NCBI GenBank assembly: GCA_910578185.1
Contig: CAJTPN010000007.1
Coordinates: 81,893 to 145,892, forward strand
Length of the DNA stretch: 64,000 bases
Reading direction: 5' to 3'
From: an uncultured Acetatifactor sp.
GTDB lineage: Bacteria > Bacillota > Clostridia > Lachnospirales > Lachnospiraceae
In this document: piece by piece, positions 8,891 to 16,470 of the stretch
Layout of the letters: each line of letters begins with the position of its first letter
Numbering within the stretch: position 1 is the first letter of the stretch
The notes under the pieces: model-generated
Database searches by the model: none
The model's input: the letters and a program-made list of their open reading frames with translations, nothing else
What the model was told of the DNA's origin: nothing
Program-made: the position numbers and the translations under genes

Positions 8891-9388
8891 ATGAGAGCAA
8901 AATTTATGAAGGAGATCCTTTTGACGGGATTTTGTGGTACATCATCCGAATTGATCGTAAATAAGGCAGCATGTAAGTCCCTGGTGCTTCCCAATGATAA
9001 AGTATTGGATTCCCAGATTCTTTTGGCACAGTTAGGCCGGCATGATTATAGGTATATTTTCAGTTTTGGACAGAAGCCTAATATCAAAGATAAGGTATAT
9101 ATTGAAACTACTGCAAGAAAAGGGAGCAGGAGCTTCTATACGGACTTTGCATACGATAAATTGCAGGAGGCTCTTGAAGTGGAAAAAATAACGGTTCGGA
9201 TTTCGGATAATGCCGGGACGTCTTTTTGTAATGCTTTATACTGGAATGTGTTGGAATATATTTGCGATAAGAAATTGGATACAAAAATGCTCTTTCTGCA
9301 TGTTCCATTCTGTATGAATATGACGGCACCTGAGGATTTTTGTGAAAGAATATGGAAAGGGGTTGAAAATTGCTGTTGGGCAGTGTAG
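8891..9388 (+). CDS. Pyroglutamyl-peptidase I-like protein, short
   Basis: 165 residues resembling pyrrolidone-carboxylate peptidase (Pcp, family C15), which removes N-terminal pyroglutamate. The N-terminus ILLTGF matches the family's first strand; a Glu in KVYIETTARK, a Cys in SDNAGTSFCNALYW and a His in LFLHVPF fall in the order of the Glu-Cys-His catalytic triad. Family members are usually about 200-215 residues, so internal loops are missing here, especially in the first half. AGGAGG lies 5 bp upstream of the ATG at 8891; an alternative ATG is at 8906. It is the last intact gene before a stretch of gene debris. Catalytic competence is plausible but not certain. Confidence 0.6.
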   Translation: MRAKFMKEILLTGFCGTSSELIVNKAACKSLVLPNDKVLDSQILLAQLGRHDYRYIFSFGQKPNIKDKVYIETTARKGSRSFYTDFAYDKLQEALEVEKITVRISDNAGTSFCNALYWNVLEYICDKKLDTKMLFLHVPFCMNMTAPEDFCERIWKGVENCCWAV

Positions 9389-9526
9389 GGTGGTTAAAAA
9401 TTTTAAGCAGTGTATAGGAACCTGTAGCTTTATGATTGGTAAAGATAAGAGGAGCTTAGATATTGCATTTGCGTATATAAAAATTTCTGGCATCAGGGAA
9501 ATGCTGCTGAAATAGCGCAGGGAATA

Positions 9527-9757
9527 GTGCCGCGCATCATCCTACAAGGGAAATGGGTGGATCAATGGGGCTTTGAAATCGGCTGCAATGTCCCTGTGGA
9601 GCGCTATCAGGATAAGGAAAACATAGAAGCAAAACAGATCAAATGGGAAGAACTGGGCATATCAAAGATTCCATGTTTGGCAGGCTCATGTAGAACCCGG
9701 AGTTGTATAAGGAGCTTTAACGGCGGATACGGCCCGGCTTGGAGATTGACCATATAA
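9527..9757 (+). pseudogene. SymE-like toxin remnant, copy 1
   Basis: A GTG-started frame of 76 residues opens with PRIILQGKWVDQWGFEIG, the core of SymE/AbrB-fold type I toxins (P-x-I-x-L-x-G-x-W...GF-x-x-G). The expected N-terminal region is absent and the C-terminal part after KQIKWEELGIS is not family-like. A second, diverged copy of the ENMEAKQxKWExLxIS part lies at 10.8 kb. Probably a decayed gene. Confidence 0.4.
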
Positions 9758-9778
9758 ATAATATACCCGGAACTATAG

Positions 9779-10020
9779 AAAAGCATCAATGTAGACATGG
9801 ATGCCCGCAGTGTCGGGCTGGATGTGTATGTAAAGAAGGAAAAAGAGTTCGTTTATGACATAGAGATGCAGGTCGGCAATACGGAGGAACTGCCCAGGAG
9901 AAGCAGATATTATCAGGCCATGATTGAACTGTAGAACATTGATAAAGGGCAGCTTTATGATGAGTTGAAGCGAAGCTATGTCATATTTATCAACCCTTTT
10001 GATTCACTTTTTTATGGAAT
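9779..10020 (+). pseudogene. Rpn-family PD-(D/E)XK nuclease fragment, interrupted
   Basis: The frame through 9797 reads the catalytic core of the Rpn recombination-promoting nuclease/putative transposase family: GLDVYVKKE, DIEMQVG (the D/E-x-K-type core), RSRYYQAMIEL, a TAG stop at 9932-9934, then KRSYVIFINPFD in the same frame. Both N- and C-terminal regions are missing here; a likely C-terminal piece lies at 10485-10655. Nonfunctional. Confidence 0.65.
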
Positions 10021-10069
10021 TATATGCCACTGATTCAATTGTATAAATGCGGATTTAGGGAGGATGTAA

Positions 10070-10369
10070 TGGACAGTCGTATCTGGCTATATGATAAACG
10101 GGGAAACGATTGAGGATGCCGTTACACGTGAAGTAAAGGAAGAAACCGGGCAGAATGTTATAAACTGTAAATATATATCCAGCTATTACTTTGCTCCCAA
10201 GCAGCTTATTATGATTGGATTTATTGCTTACGTAAAGAAATCGCAATTTTCAAACTCTGTTGAAGTGGATGACATTAAATGGTATAAAACACATGAGGTA
10301 GATAGTATCATAGCTCGTGAAAATAATTGTTCTGGTATGCACTGGGATAAATGTAGAGATTTATTATAG
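10070..10369 (+). pseudogene. Truncated Nudix hydrolase
   Basis: An open frame from 10070 contains a complete Nudix box pattern (G-x5-E-x7-REVKEETG) beginning in SGYMINGE, followed by a C-terminal half like NADH pyrophosphatase-type Nudix proteins (VDDIKWY...). The frame is closed by TAA at 10067, so the N-terminal half is lost. An ATG at 10091 falls inside the Nudix box and would remove its first glycine. It sits between two halves of an Rpn-like gene. Probably inactive. Confidence 0.6.
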
Positions 10370-10484
10370 ATTTCCCGTTTAAAGAATTGTCAGGTGAGTG
10401 TCAATACAGTGATCAAATGTAAAGATATGCAATATACTTAAACTTTCAACGTGGAAGCAATCTTCCGAAAAGGGAGTTGACTTA

Positions 10485-10655
10485 TTGTGTAATTTAAGTA
10501 AGGGTGTGGAGGAGAAAGGAATTCGGAAAGGGATAGTGGCTATGGTATCTACATTAAAAGAGTTACAGATAGCGGATGAAATTATCTTGAGTAAGATTCG
10601 AGAGAAATTTGGTCGTATTTCTGACGCTGGGAGAAGGTTTCTAAGCCTATTGTAA
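10485..10655 (+). pseudogene. Probable C-terminal remnant of Rpn-like protein
   Basis: A 56-codon frame reading CNLSKGVEEKGIRKGI then a Leu/Ile-rich helix. This Glu/Gly/Lys/Arg-rich tail followed by a short helical repeat resembles the end of Rpn nuclease/transposase proteins whose core lies at 9779-10020. Assignment rests on resemblance only. Confidence 0.4.
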
Positions 10656-10701
10656 TTTGTCTGAAGGATGTATATAATTGGATTAGACAGCAAGGCCTTT
10701 G

Positions 10702-10746
10702 GAGCATACAGAGCATACAGAGCATACAGAGCATACAGAGCATACA
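10702..10746. repeat. 9-bp tandem repeat, 5 copies
   Basis: GAGCATACA is repeated five times without error. In the + frame starting at 10699 it encodes EHT repeats at the head of the second SymE-like remnant. Confidence 0.95.
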
Positions 10747-10941
10747 GTGCTTTATTGGAAGAAAGCAGTTAGATCGATGGGAAACATGGAAACAAAGCAG
10801 ACAAAATGGGAAGTATTAAGTATATCCAATGCGCCCCTGTTTGGAATGGTCATGCAGGATCCGGAGGATTCCTATGCCGCGAAACTGGAAGAAGCCGTGG
10901 AGGAAGCAAAGAAAAACAGGGAATGGATTCAGGTATCATGA
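10747..10941 (+). pseudogene. SymE-like remnant, copy 2 (C-terminal part)
   Basis: The frame NMETKQTKWEVLSIS matches ENIEAKQIKWEELGIS of the remnant at 9.5 kb, and is followed by a 30-residue acidic helix. The SymE-like N-terminal core is gone, replaced by the 9-bp repeat. No ribosome-binding site is seen. Likely debris from a duplicated gene. Confidence 0.35.
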
Positions 10942-11111
10942 CATTGCCGCGGGAGGGGACTTTGGCTCTCTCATTACAAAGCCGCGAGACAGTCAGGCCA
11001 AACTCCCAACTGACAGTTGTAGAAAACGGAATTTGTGAAACGCCCTGTCGCTTCCAAAGAGTCTTCGTAGTGAGGTATCATATAAGCACTAAGAAGATGG
11101 AGGTGTAAATT

Positions 11112-12086
11112 ATGGTGAATAAAATGCATTTCGGAAAAAGAATTGCGGCGTTCAGACGTAAGGCAGGTTTGTCACAGACAGAGTTAGCTGAAAAACTCGG
11201 TGTTACTTCGCAGGCTGTCTCAAAATGGGAGTGTGGGAATGCGGTTCCGGACATAGACGTACTGTTGGAATTGTCTCATATGTACAAAGTTACTATTAAC
11301 GAGATGCTTGAAGACAATGATCTGATTTGCGAGTTAACCGGCGTGGAAACAGGGCGCTCTGGTATAGCTCATTTTGTACCGGAGCGAGAACGAGACTGCA
11401 ATGTGGAATGGGCGAATGAAATAAGGAACGGTCAGTGGATAAAACGAAACTGGGAGAAATCCAGGACGGCGAATTCCTATATGGATGTTGTAGGACAACA
11501 AATTGCTTCCTGTGATGGAATCATTCTTGAAACAGGCGCAGGTCCCGGAGGCGGGTTTATGCCGTATGTCCTGAAGGCAAACCCTGATGCAGCAATAATT
11601 ATAAACGATCTATCGCCTACGGTGGTCAGCGAATGGAAAAACTTTTTGGATAAAACAGTTGATTCACCCAATCTCTATTATGCTGCGTTTGATTTTTGCA
11701 ATATGCCCTTTCATGACAACTGTATTGATATTGTTTCAGATGGCGGCGGCATAGGTAATTGTGAGGGTGAAAAGTCAAAGGCTCTCAGAGAAGCATTTCG
11801 AGTCTTGAAACCGGGAGGTCAATTGATCACCTCAACGGGTTTTGTGAACAAGGAGACTGTGGCTGCACTTCCTGTGGAAGTACAAAAGGTTCTGTTAGAA
11901 AAGCGACCGGATATATTTGAGGATTTATATGAAGATACGGTTCTTGCAGGATTTAGCAAGATTGACAGTGTTATCAGTGGCTGCTGGTACACTGACGATG
12001 ACGACAGTACGATTGCAGATCTGGCCCGGTCGCTTGGAGTCAATTTGAAATTTACCTGTTATACAAGGTACTGCACCAAAGAATAA
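11112..12086 (+). CDS. XRE-type HTH fused to SAM-dependent methyltransferase
   Basis: 324 residues. Residues about 6-60 form a Cro/C1-type helix-turn-helix (KAGLSQTELAEKLGVTSQ, then KWECG). Residues about 110-300 form a class I methyltransferase: motif I ILETGAGPGGG, an acidic residue ending strand 2 (INDLS), and VLKPGG near the strand-5 region. The fusion suggests a DNA-binding regulator that methylates a small molecule or senses SAM; the substrate is unknown. GGAGGTG lies 6 bp before the ATG. The gene stands alone between gene debris and a terminator-like hairpin. Confidence 0.85.
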   Translation: MVNKMHFGKRIAAFRRKAGLSQTELAEKLGVTSQAVSKWECGNAVPDIDVLLELSHMYKVTINEMLEDNDLICELTGVETGRSGIAHFVPERERDCNVEWANEIRNGQWIKRNWEKSRTANSYMDVVGQQIASCDGIILETGAGPGGGFMPYVLKANPDAAIIINDLSPTVVSEWKNFLDKTVDSPNLYYAAFDFCNMPFHDNCIDIVSDGGGIGNCEGEKSKALREAFRVLKPGGQLITSTGFVNKETVAALPVEVQKVLLEKRPDIFEDLYEDTVLAGFSKIDSVISGCWYTDDDDSTIADLARSLGVNLKFTCYTRYCTKE

Positions 12087-12205
12087 TGTGTGTTAAACGG
12101 AGCCTGAATTGGAATTCCGGACTCCATACTCGAAATTCTGGTGGAATTATATAAGTTAATAGATGGTGGTATAAGAGATAGGGATGGATTTTCTCTTAGA
12201 AATGG

Positions 12206-12238
12206 ATGAGGCTGACTGGACTTTCGGCCTCATTTTTG
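12206..12238 (+). terminator. Terminator-like hairpin after HTH-methyltransferase
   Basis: ATGAGGC / GCCTCAT pair across a 14-nt loop and are followed by TTTTTG. It lies 120 bp after the stop. Confidence 0.55.
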
Positions 12239-12340
12239 TTATGCTGCCATCTCAGAGGCCCGAGAAGAACTTCTATTTACCCTATTTACCCAATATAAAC
12301 TCAAATCTGACATAAGTTATTGATATTCGATAAAAATATA

Positions 12341-12369
12341 TTGACATTCGCTATGTGCAGTGATATAGT
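12341..12369 (+). promoter_or_regulatory. Near-consensus sigma-A promoter
   Basis: TTGACA (12341-12346), a 17-bp spacer and TATAGT (12364-12369). The predicted start point (about 12376) falls at the beginning of a GCAG repeat tract. Confidence 0.75.
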
Positions 12370-12373
12370 TTTA

Positions 12374-12404
12374 GCAGGCAGGCAGGCAGGCAGGCAGGCA
12401 GGCA
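12374..12404. repeat. GCAG tetranucleotide tract, about 7.75 copies
   Basis: 31 bp of perfect GCAG repeats directly after a -10 box. The tract would occupy the first nucleotides of the transcript, about 26 bp upstream of the start codon at 12431. Tracts of this kind change length by slipped-strand mispairing. Confidence 0.95.
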
Positions 12405-12430
12405 AGTCTGTGAATCATGAGGTGGATATT

Positions 12431-12841
12431 ATGCAAAAAGCAGTTGCTATTGTTACTGAGTTAGGTGCTTTAGACGGGCGGGACTGTATCTTTTTGAGTT
12501 CAGCGGAACAGGACGATAGAGGAAGTATGATCATTACCGGGGATATAAACGGAGCGCTGGTCTCCAAGCACAAAGGGGAAAAGAGATGGTTTCCGTATAA
12601 ATGCATCTTTCGTGGCGTGTTGGCCTGCTTTTCATGCGAATTGGATACTTATGAGAATTTGGACCAAAACAGTTGGAAAGAGAGAAGCTGCTTTGATCAA
12701 ATGGAGGGCAGCGAATGGCTGGAAGCCTTGCCGGTGCGGGAGGATTTTGACAAAAGCAAATATCGGCATTACCGCTTGTTTACATATGATGTTGTCTATC
12801 ATATCATTGCCGCCGAATATCAACTGGAGATTGATATATGA
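12431..12841 (+). CDS. Hypothetical protein, 136 aa, behind repeat tract
   Basis: Not recognised. A soluble, acidic protein with many aromatic residues and four cysteines. The ATG at 12431 has GAGGTGG 7 bp upstream. A longer frame from 12320 reads through the repeat as AGRQAGRQAG, but that start lies upstream of the strong promoter's -35 box and lacks a ribosome-binding site, so it was not chosen. Change in repeat number would therefore alter the 5' leader and not the protein. Confidence 0.6.
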   Translation: MQKAVAIVTELGALDGRDCIFLSSAEQDDRGSMIITGDINGALVSKHKGEKRWFPYKCIFRGVLACFSCELDTYENLDQNSWKERSCFDQMEGSEWLEALPVREDFDKSKYRHYRLFTYDVVYHIIAAEYQLEIDI

Positions 12842-12973
12842 TTTGTTTCCCGTTTGCCAGGAAATGCAAAGTCATATCCGGGGAGGCGTTGGAGTAAGGC
12901 AGGCGCTGTGGCGCCAGGGGTGACACTGTGAGGCGGATGCTGTGAAGATAATCTATATGATATGAGGTGTAAT

Positions 12974-13465
12974 ATGCCGAAGCAAAAGGATATGAAATTA
13001 AAGAAGGATTTCAGTCGTCAGAAGAAAAAACTTACCATGTATACAAAATTTCTGCTGGATTTTATGTTTTTTGCGGGAATTGTCGTCACGGTCTCATTGC
13101 CCTTCAGTATTAAAGTAATCGGCAGGCAGTTACCCCGCCTGGTGGAGCATTATGAGGAGACGGTTATCATTTATTTTGTGCTGGGGGTCTCGGCGGCGGT
13201 GCTTCTGCGGGAGCTGCGCAGGATTTTTAAAACGGTGTTGGAGGAAAATTGTTTTGTGCAGGAAAATGTGGCCAGTCTCCGAAAAATGGGAAATTGGAGT
13301 TTTTTTATCGCGCTGATGTCAGCGGTGAGGAGCGTTGTCTATTTGACCATAGCTATGGGGGTGGTGATCTTTGTATTTGTGATTGCCGGACTGTTCAGCA
13401 AGGTCTTGGCGTATGTGTTTGAGGAGGCGGTGCGCTATAAGGAGGAAAATGACTTGACGGTATGA
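12974..13465 (+). CDS. DUF2975-type membrane protein
   Basis: 163 residues with a basic N-terminus and four predicted membrane helices (about 17-40, 57-77, 103-125, 128-145), the pattern of DUF2975 proteins. GAGGTG 5 bp before the ATG at 12974 favours this start over one at 12962. It is followed after 100 bp by a small XRE regulator, the arrangement seen for DUF2975/YozG pairs in Firmicutes, where the HTH protein is thought to regulate its membrane partner. Role unknown. Confidence 0.75.
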   Translation: MPKQKDMKLKKDFSRQKKKLTMYTKFLLDFMFFAGIVVTVSLPFSIKVIGRQLPRLVEHYEETVIIYFVLGVSAAVLLRELRRIFKTVLEENCFVQENVASLRKMGNWSFFIALMSAVRSVVYLTIAMGVVIFVFVIAGLFSKVLAYVFEEAVRYKEENDLTV

Positions 13466-13565
13466 CCTGCGATGAAGAAAAAGGGCATACTCTGTCAGAA
13501 ACACATTATAATATAAGGGCTGATTAGGGATTTGACATGGAGAGCAGGGAAGAAGGGATGGCGGA

Positions 13566-13796
13566 ATGGGGATCATTGTGAATTTGGATGTAATGATGGC
13601 GAAGCGGAAAAAGAGCTTAACGGAGCTTGCCGGTGAGGTGGATATTACGCTTGCAAACCTTTCCATCCTGAAAAACAATAAGGCAAAGGCGGTGCGTTTT
13701 TCCACCCTGGAGGCCATATGCAGGGTACTGAACTGCCAGCCGGGAGATATTTTGGAATATGTGCCGGAGGGGGCAGGGACGGAGATCGTTGAGTAA
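13566..13796 (+). CDS. Small XRE-type transcriptional regulator (YozG-like)
   Basis: 76 residues, nearly all one helix-turn-helix: NLDVMMAKRKKSLTELA, a recognition region with LANLSILKNNKAKAVRF, and CRVLNCQPGDILEY at the end, as in YozG-like regulators. It pairs with the DUF2975 gene upstream and likely acts on the same promoter. Confidence 0.85.
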   Translation: MGIIVNLDVMMAKRKKSLTELAGEVDITLANLSILKNNKAKAVRFSTLEAICRVLNCQPGDILEYVPEGAGTEIVE

Positions 13797-13890
13797 ATGG
13801 CTTGCGGCAATTTTATGTGGTGCAGGGGCTGATAGATTGAATAAAATTACAGGAACTGTATTATGAAACTGTAATGGAACGGGGCAAAGA

Positions 13891-13924
13891 GAGCGCCTTT
13901 TATGAAGAGCAAAAAAGGCGCTTT
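13891..13924 (+). promoter_or_regulatory. Leader hairpin before DUF4173 gene
   Basis: A 10-bp perfect stem (AGCGCCTTTT / AAAAGGCGCT, 13892-13901 with 13913-13922) lies 28 bp upstream of the start codon and just before the ribosome-binding site. There is no T-run directly after it, so it may be an mRNA-stability or attenuation element. Confidence 0.4.
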
Positions 13925-13951
13925 CCTAAAATTTTTATGGAGGTGAAAGAT

Positions 13952-15991
13952 ATGAGTGAAACGGAGCAAAGCGTATGGATGGAGGATAAGGGCAGTGTAG
14001 GGGATTGTGATCCCTGGAAGGAGATAAATAATTCATCCTCGGAAGGTACCAGGAGTTCGGGAAATTCGGAAAGAGCGGATGCTGCATACTGTCGATCAGG
14101 AAGTTCGGCTGCGCCCGATTCGGCGGAGGATAACGCAACGGCAGATCAGTCCGGTGCCACAAGTACGTCCGGGAACACAGGGACAGCGAATCAGTCCGGT
14201 GTGCAGGGGAATCCTGGGAACAGGGGGATGGTGAATCAATCCGGTATACAGGAAGCCGGAAAGTCAGAGCGCTATGGTATGGATGGAAGCGGGCAGGATA
14301 TTCAGGGGAATAGCAGCATGTCAGTCCAGTCTGGTACGCAGGGAGCGTCCGGAAATGTCGTGTGGTCAGGCCAGCCCGGGGCAATGAGTGGTTCGGCAGT
14401 ATCCGGAAGGCCTGTGGCGCCCAATCAGGCCTCCTGGGGGAGTGTTTCCCGGATGGATACGGAGGAGACGAAGCGATTAAAGGAGAATTTTGGCTTTTTT
14501 GCTCCTGCGGCTTTTTTGTATGCGGTGTTCTATGTTTTTTGTATGTTTCAGAACGGCTCAGGGATCACGTATCCTTTTTTCATAGGGGGCAGCTTATTGT
14601 TTTTATGCTTATCACTGCCAAAACTTGGGATTACCTTAAAAAAAGGAAGCGGCTTTTACATGACTGCTATGCTTCTTCTGGGAATTTCAACATTTTGCAC
14701 CGATGACGGCAGAATTATATTCTTTAACAAGCTGGGGATATTTCTGCTGATGATGAGCCTGCTGCTGCGGCAGTGTTACGATACTTCGGGATGGAAGCTG
14801 GGGAAATTCCTTGGAAGTATCTGTGTGCTTATTTTTGCAAGCATCGGCGAACTGGGACGGCCCTTCTCCGATGCAGCAGCGTATAGGAAAAACGGGGTAA
14901 ACCGGGCCGATAAGAGGATATGGTATGTTGTGCTTGGATTACTCATCGGGATTCCGTTGCTTTTGGTGGTGTTTCTGCTCTTGGCAAGCGCCGATGCGGT
15001 GTTCCGGCAGATGACGCGGGCCTTGTTGGAGAATCTCACGATCTTTAATATAATTAGAGTGACGTTCCGTATTATTCTTGTGTTTTTTGGCACCTATGCG
15101 TTGATTGCCTATTTGTGCCGCAGGAGGATCAGGGAGGATGTTCCGGACAGACGGACTGGAGAACCGGTACTGGCTATCACGATTACATCTCTGCTCACGT
15201 TGTTGTATTTGCTGTTTTCAGGGATCCAGATCGCAGGGCTGTTTTTTGGGAAATTACAGCTGCCGGAGGGTTATACCTATGCAAAGTACGCAAGGGAGGG
15301 ATTTTTTCAACTGCTTGCGGTCAGTGTTTTGAATCTGATTATCGTGTTGGTATGCATGAGCTTTTTCAGGGAAAGCAGTGTGTTGAAATCAATTCTGACA
15401 GCAATGTCATTATGCACTTTTATAATGATTGCCTCCAGTGCCATGAGGATGCTTATTTACATTCGGTATTATTATCTGACTTTTTTGCGGATATTGGTGC
15501 TTTGGGGGCTGGCTTTGCTAACCGTTCTCTTTATCGGCGTAATTATCAATATTTTTCAGGATCGCTTTCCGCTTTTCCGCTACAGTGTGGCTGTGGTGGC
15601 AATATTGTACCTGGCGTTATCTTTTGCCCATCCAGATTATATTATCGCCAAAGTCAACGTGGACAATGCGGCTCACGGGGCTGTAGAATGGCGGCGGACT
15701 TCGGGAACGAATATAAACCCATATGAGGATTTCAGCTATCTGAGACATTTAAGTGCGGACGCGGCGCCTGTTCTGGTTCCTTATCTGAGAGAGCTGGGGT
15801 ATGATATGAATGCTTTTTATGCTAAAAATGCTGTTATTTATGCAAAGGAGCAGGGATATGACGATTCCAAGTCGTCGGAAGAGGGCTTTGGATATTATTG
15901 GATGGCGTACATGCAGGAGAGGACGAATCATTTCGGTTTGCGAACCTTTAATTTGTCCAGATTTATGGCGCTTGAGGCGTTCAGGCGATAA
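13952..15991 (+). CDS. DUF4173-type polytopic membrane protein
   Basis: About 679 residues. Residues 1-165 are low-complexity, rich in Ser, Gly, Asn and Gln with repeated NQSG-like units and no hydrophobic stretch. About a dozen membrane helices follow, and the last 130 residues (NPYEDFSYLRHLSADAAPVL...) match the soluble tail of DUF4173 proteins. The start at 13952 has GGAGGTG 7 bp upstream; the frame is open to 13874 but an upstream start would lie inside the leader hairpin. It follows the DUF2975/XRE pair and ends at a strong terminator. Function unknown. Confidence 0.75.
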   Translation: MSETEQSVWMEDKGSVGDCDPWKEINNSSSEGTRSSGNSERADAAYCRSGSSAAPDSAEDNATADQSGATSTSGNTGTANQSGVQGNPGNRGMVNQSGIQEAGKSERYGMDGSGQDIQGNSSMSVQSGTQGASGNVVWSGQPGAMSGSAVSGRPVAPNQASWGSVSRMDTEETKRLKENFGFFAPAAFLYAVFYVFCMFQNGSGITYPFFIGGSLLFLCLSLPKLGITLKKGSGFYMTAMLLLGISTFCTDDGRIIFFNKLGIFLLMMSLLLRQCYDTSGWKLGKFLGSICVLIFASIGELGRPFSDAAAYRKNGVNRADKRIWYVVLGLLIGIPLLLVVFLLLASADAVFRQMTRALLENLTIFNIIRVTFRIILVFFGTYALIAYLCRRRIREDVPDRRTGEPVLAITITSLLTLLYLLFSGIQIAGLFFGKLQLPEGYTYAKYAREGFFQLLAVSVLNLIIVLVCMSFFRESSVLKSILTAMSLCTFIMIASSAMRMLIYIRYYYLTFLRILVLWGLALLTVLFIGVIINIFQDRFPLFRYSVAVVAILYLALSFAHPDYIIAKVNVDNAAHGAVEWRRTSGTNINPYEDFSYLRHLSADAAPVLVPYLRELGYDMNAFYAKNAVIYAKEQGYDDSKSSEEGFGYYWMAYMQERTNHFGLRTFNLSRFMALEAFRR

Positions 15992-16012
15992 AAATGGCTA
16001 ACACTCGAAAAG

Positions 16013-16055
16013 TCCCGCAGAAAGGCTGACAGTCCATGCCTTCTGCGGGATTTTC
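16013..16055 (+). terminator. Rho-independent terminator after DUF4173 gene
   Basis: TCCCGCAGAAAGGC pairs with GCCTTCTGCGGGA (one bulged A), followed by TTTTCC. Confidence 0.85.
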
Positions 16056-16386
16056 CATTGAAGTCAATTTCCGGGAAGTCAATTTCCAGGAAATTGATTT
16101 CTTTAAAACGGTTCAGTGGCCTGTGTGAACCATTACATTTCTTGTCCTGCAGTTTGGATAATGCTGATTTTAGCAGTATGGACCATGCTGATTTTTCTAT
16201 TGACAGGGTGGAAGATAGTGGGTATTCTATAAGTACGGTTCTTGCAATCTGATTTCTGGCAGTGTCTGCCCTGTTAACCATATGTGGATGATACCAGGTT
16301 GGCCCGCACAAGCATGAGAAATTAGCCTGACAGGGCGGATTTCGAGTGTATTGGGGATTGCGGGACATATTAAGTGCCCAGGAGAA
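16056..16386. other. Intergenic region with short direct and inverted repeats
   Basis: Holds two GAAGTCAATTTCC copies (16062 and 16077) followed by the near-inverted GGAAATTGATTTC, and two ATGCTGATTTT copies (16160 and 16186). A TTG-started frame of 64 codons covers these repeats but has no ribosome-binding site and was not accepted as a gene. Confidence 0.4.
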
Positions 16387-16450
16387 CCTTCGGATGCAGA
16401 CCCTGAGGCCGAAGGAGAGCTCATATATGGGGACGGAAGTAATCAAGGAG
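16387..16450 (+). ncRNA. Leader hairpin with GACGGAAGT motif (leader family copy A)
   Basis: CCTTCGG (16387-16393) pairs with CCGAAGG (16409-16415); GACGGAAGT at 16432 and AAGGAG follow. The same order (hairpin, GACGGAAsT, AGGAG) precedes genes at 20214, 38495 and 55014. A further AGGAGGA serves as the ribosome-binding site of the gene at 16471. Confidence 0.35.
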
Positions 16451-16470
16451 TAAATTAGGAGGACATTACT

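Noticed and set aside
12206..12404. CRISPR or integron-like array
   Set aside because: The only repeats here are a 4-bp tract and a terminator-like hairpin; no spacer-repeat pattern exists anywhere in the window.
12320..12430. Longer start for the gene at 12431, reading through the GCAG tract
   Set aside because: The ATG lies upstream of the promoter's -35 box and has no ribosome-binding site; GAGGTGG serves the ATG at 12431.
16058..16252. 64-codon TTG frame over short repeats
   Set aside because: No ribosome-binding site; the repeats explain the open frame.
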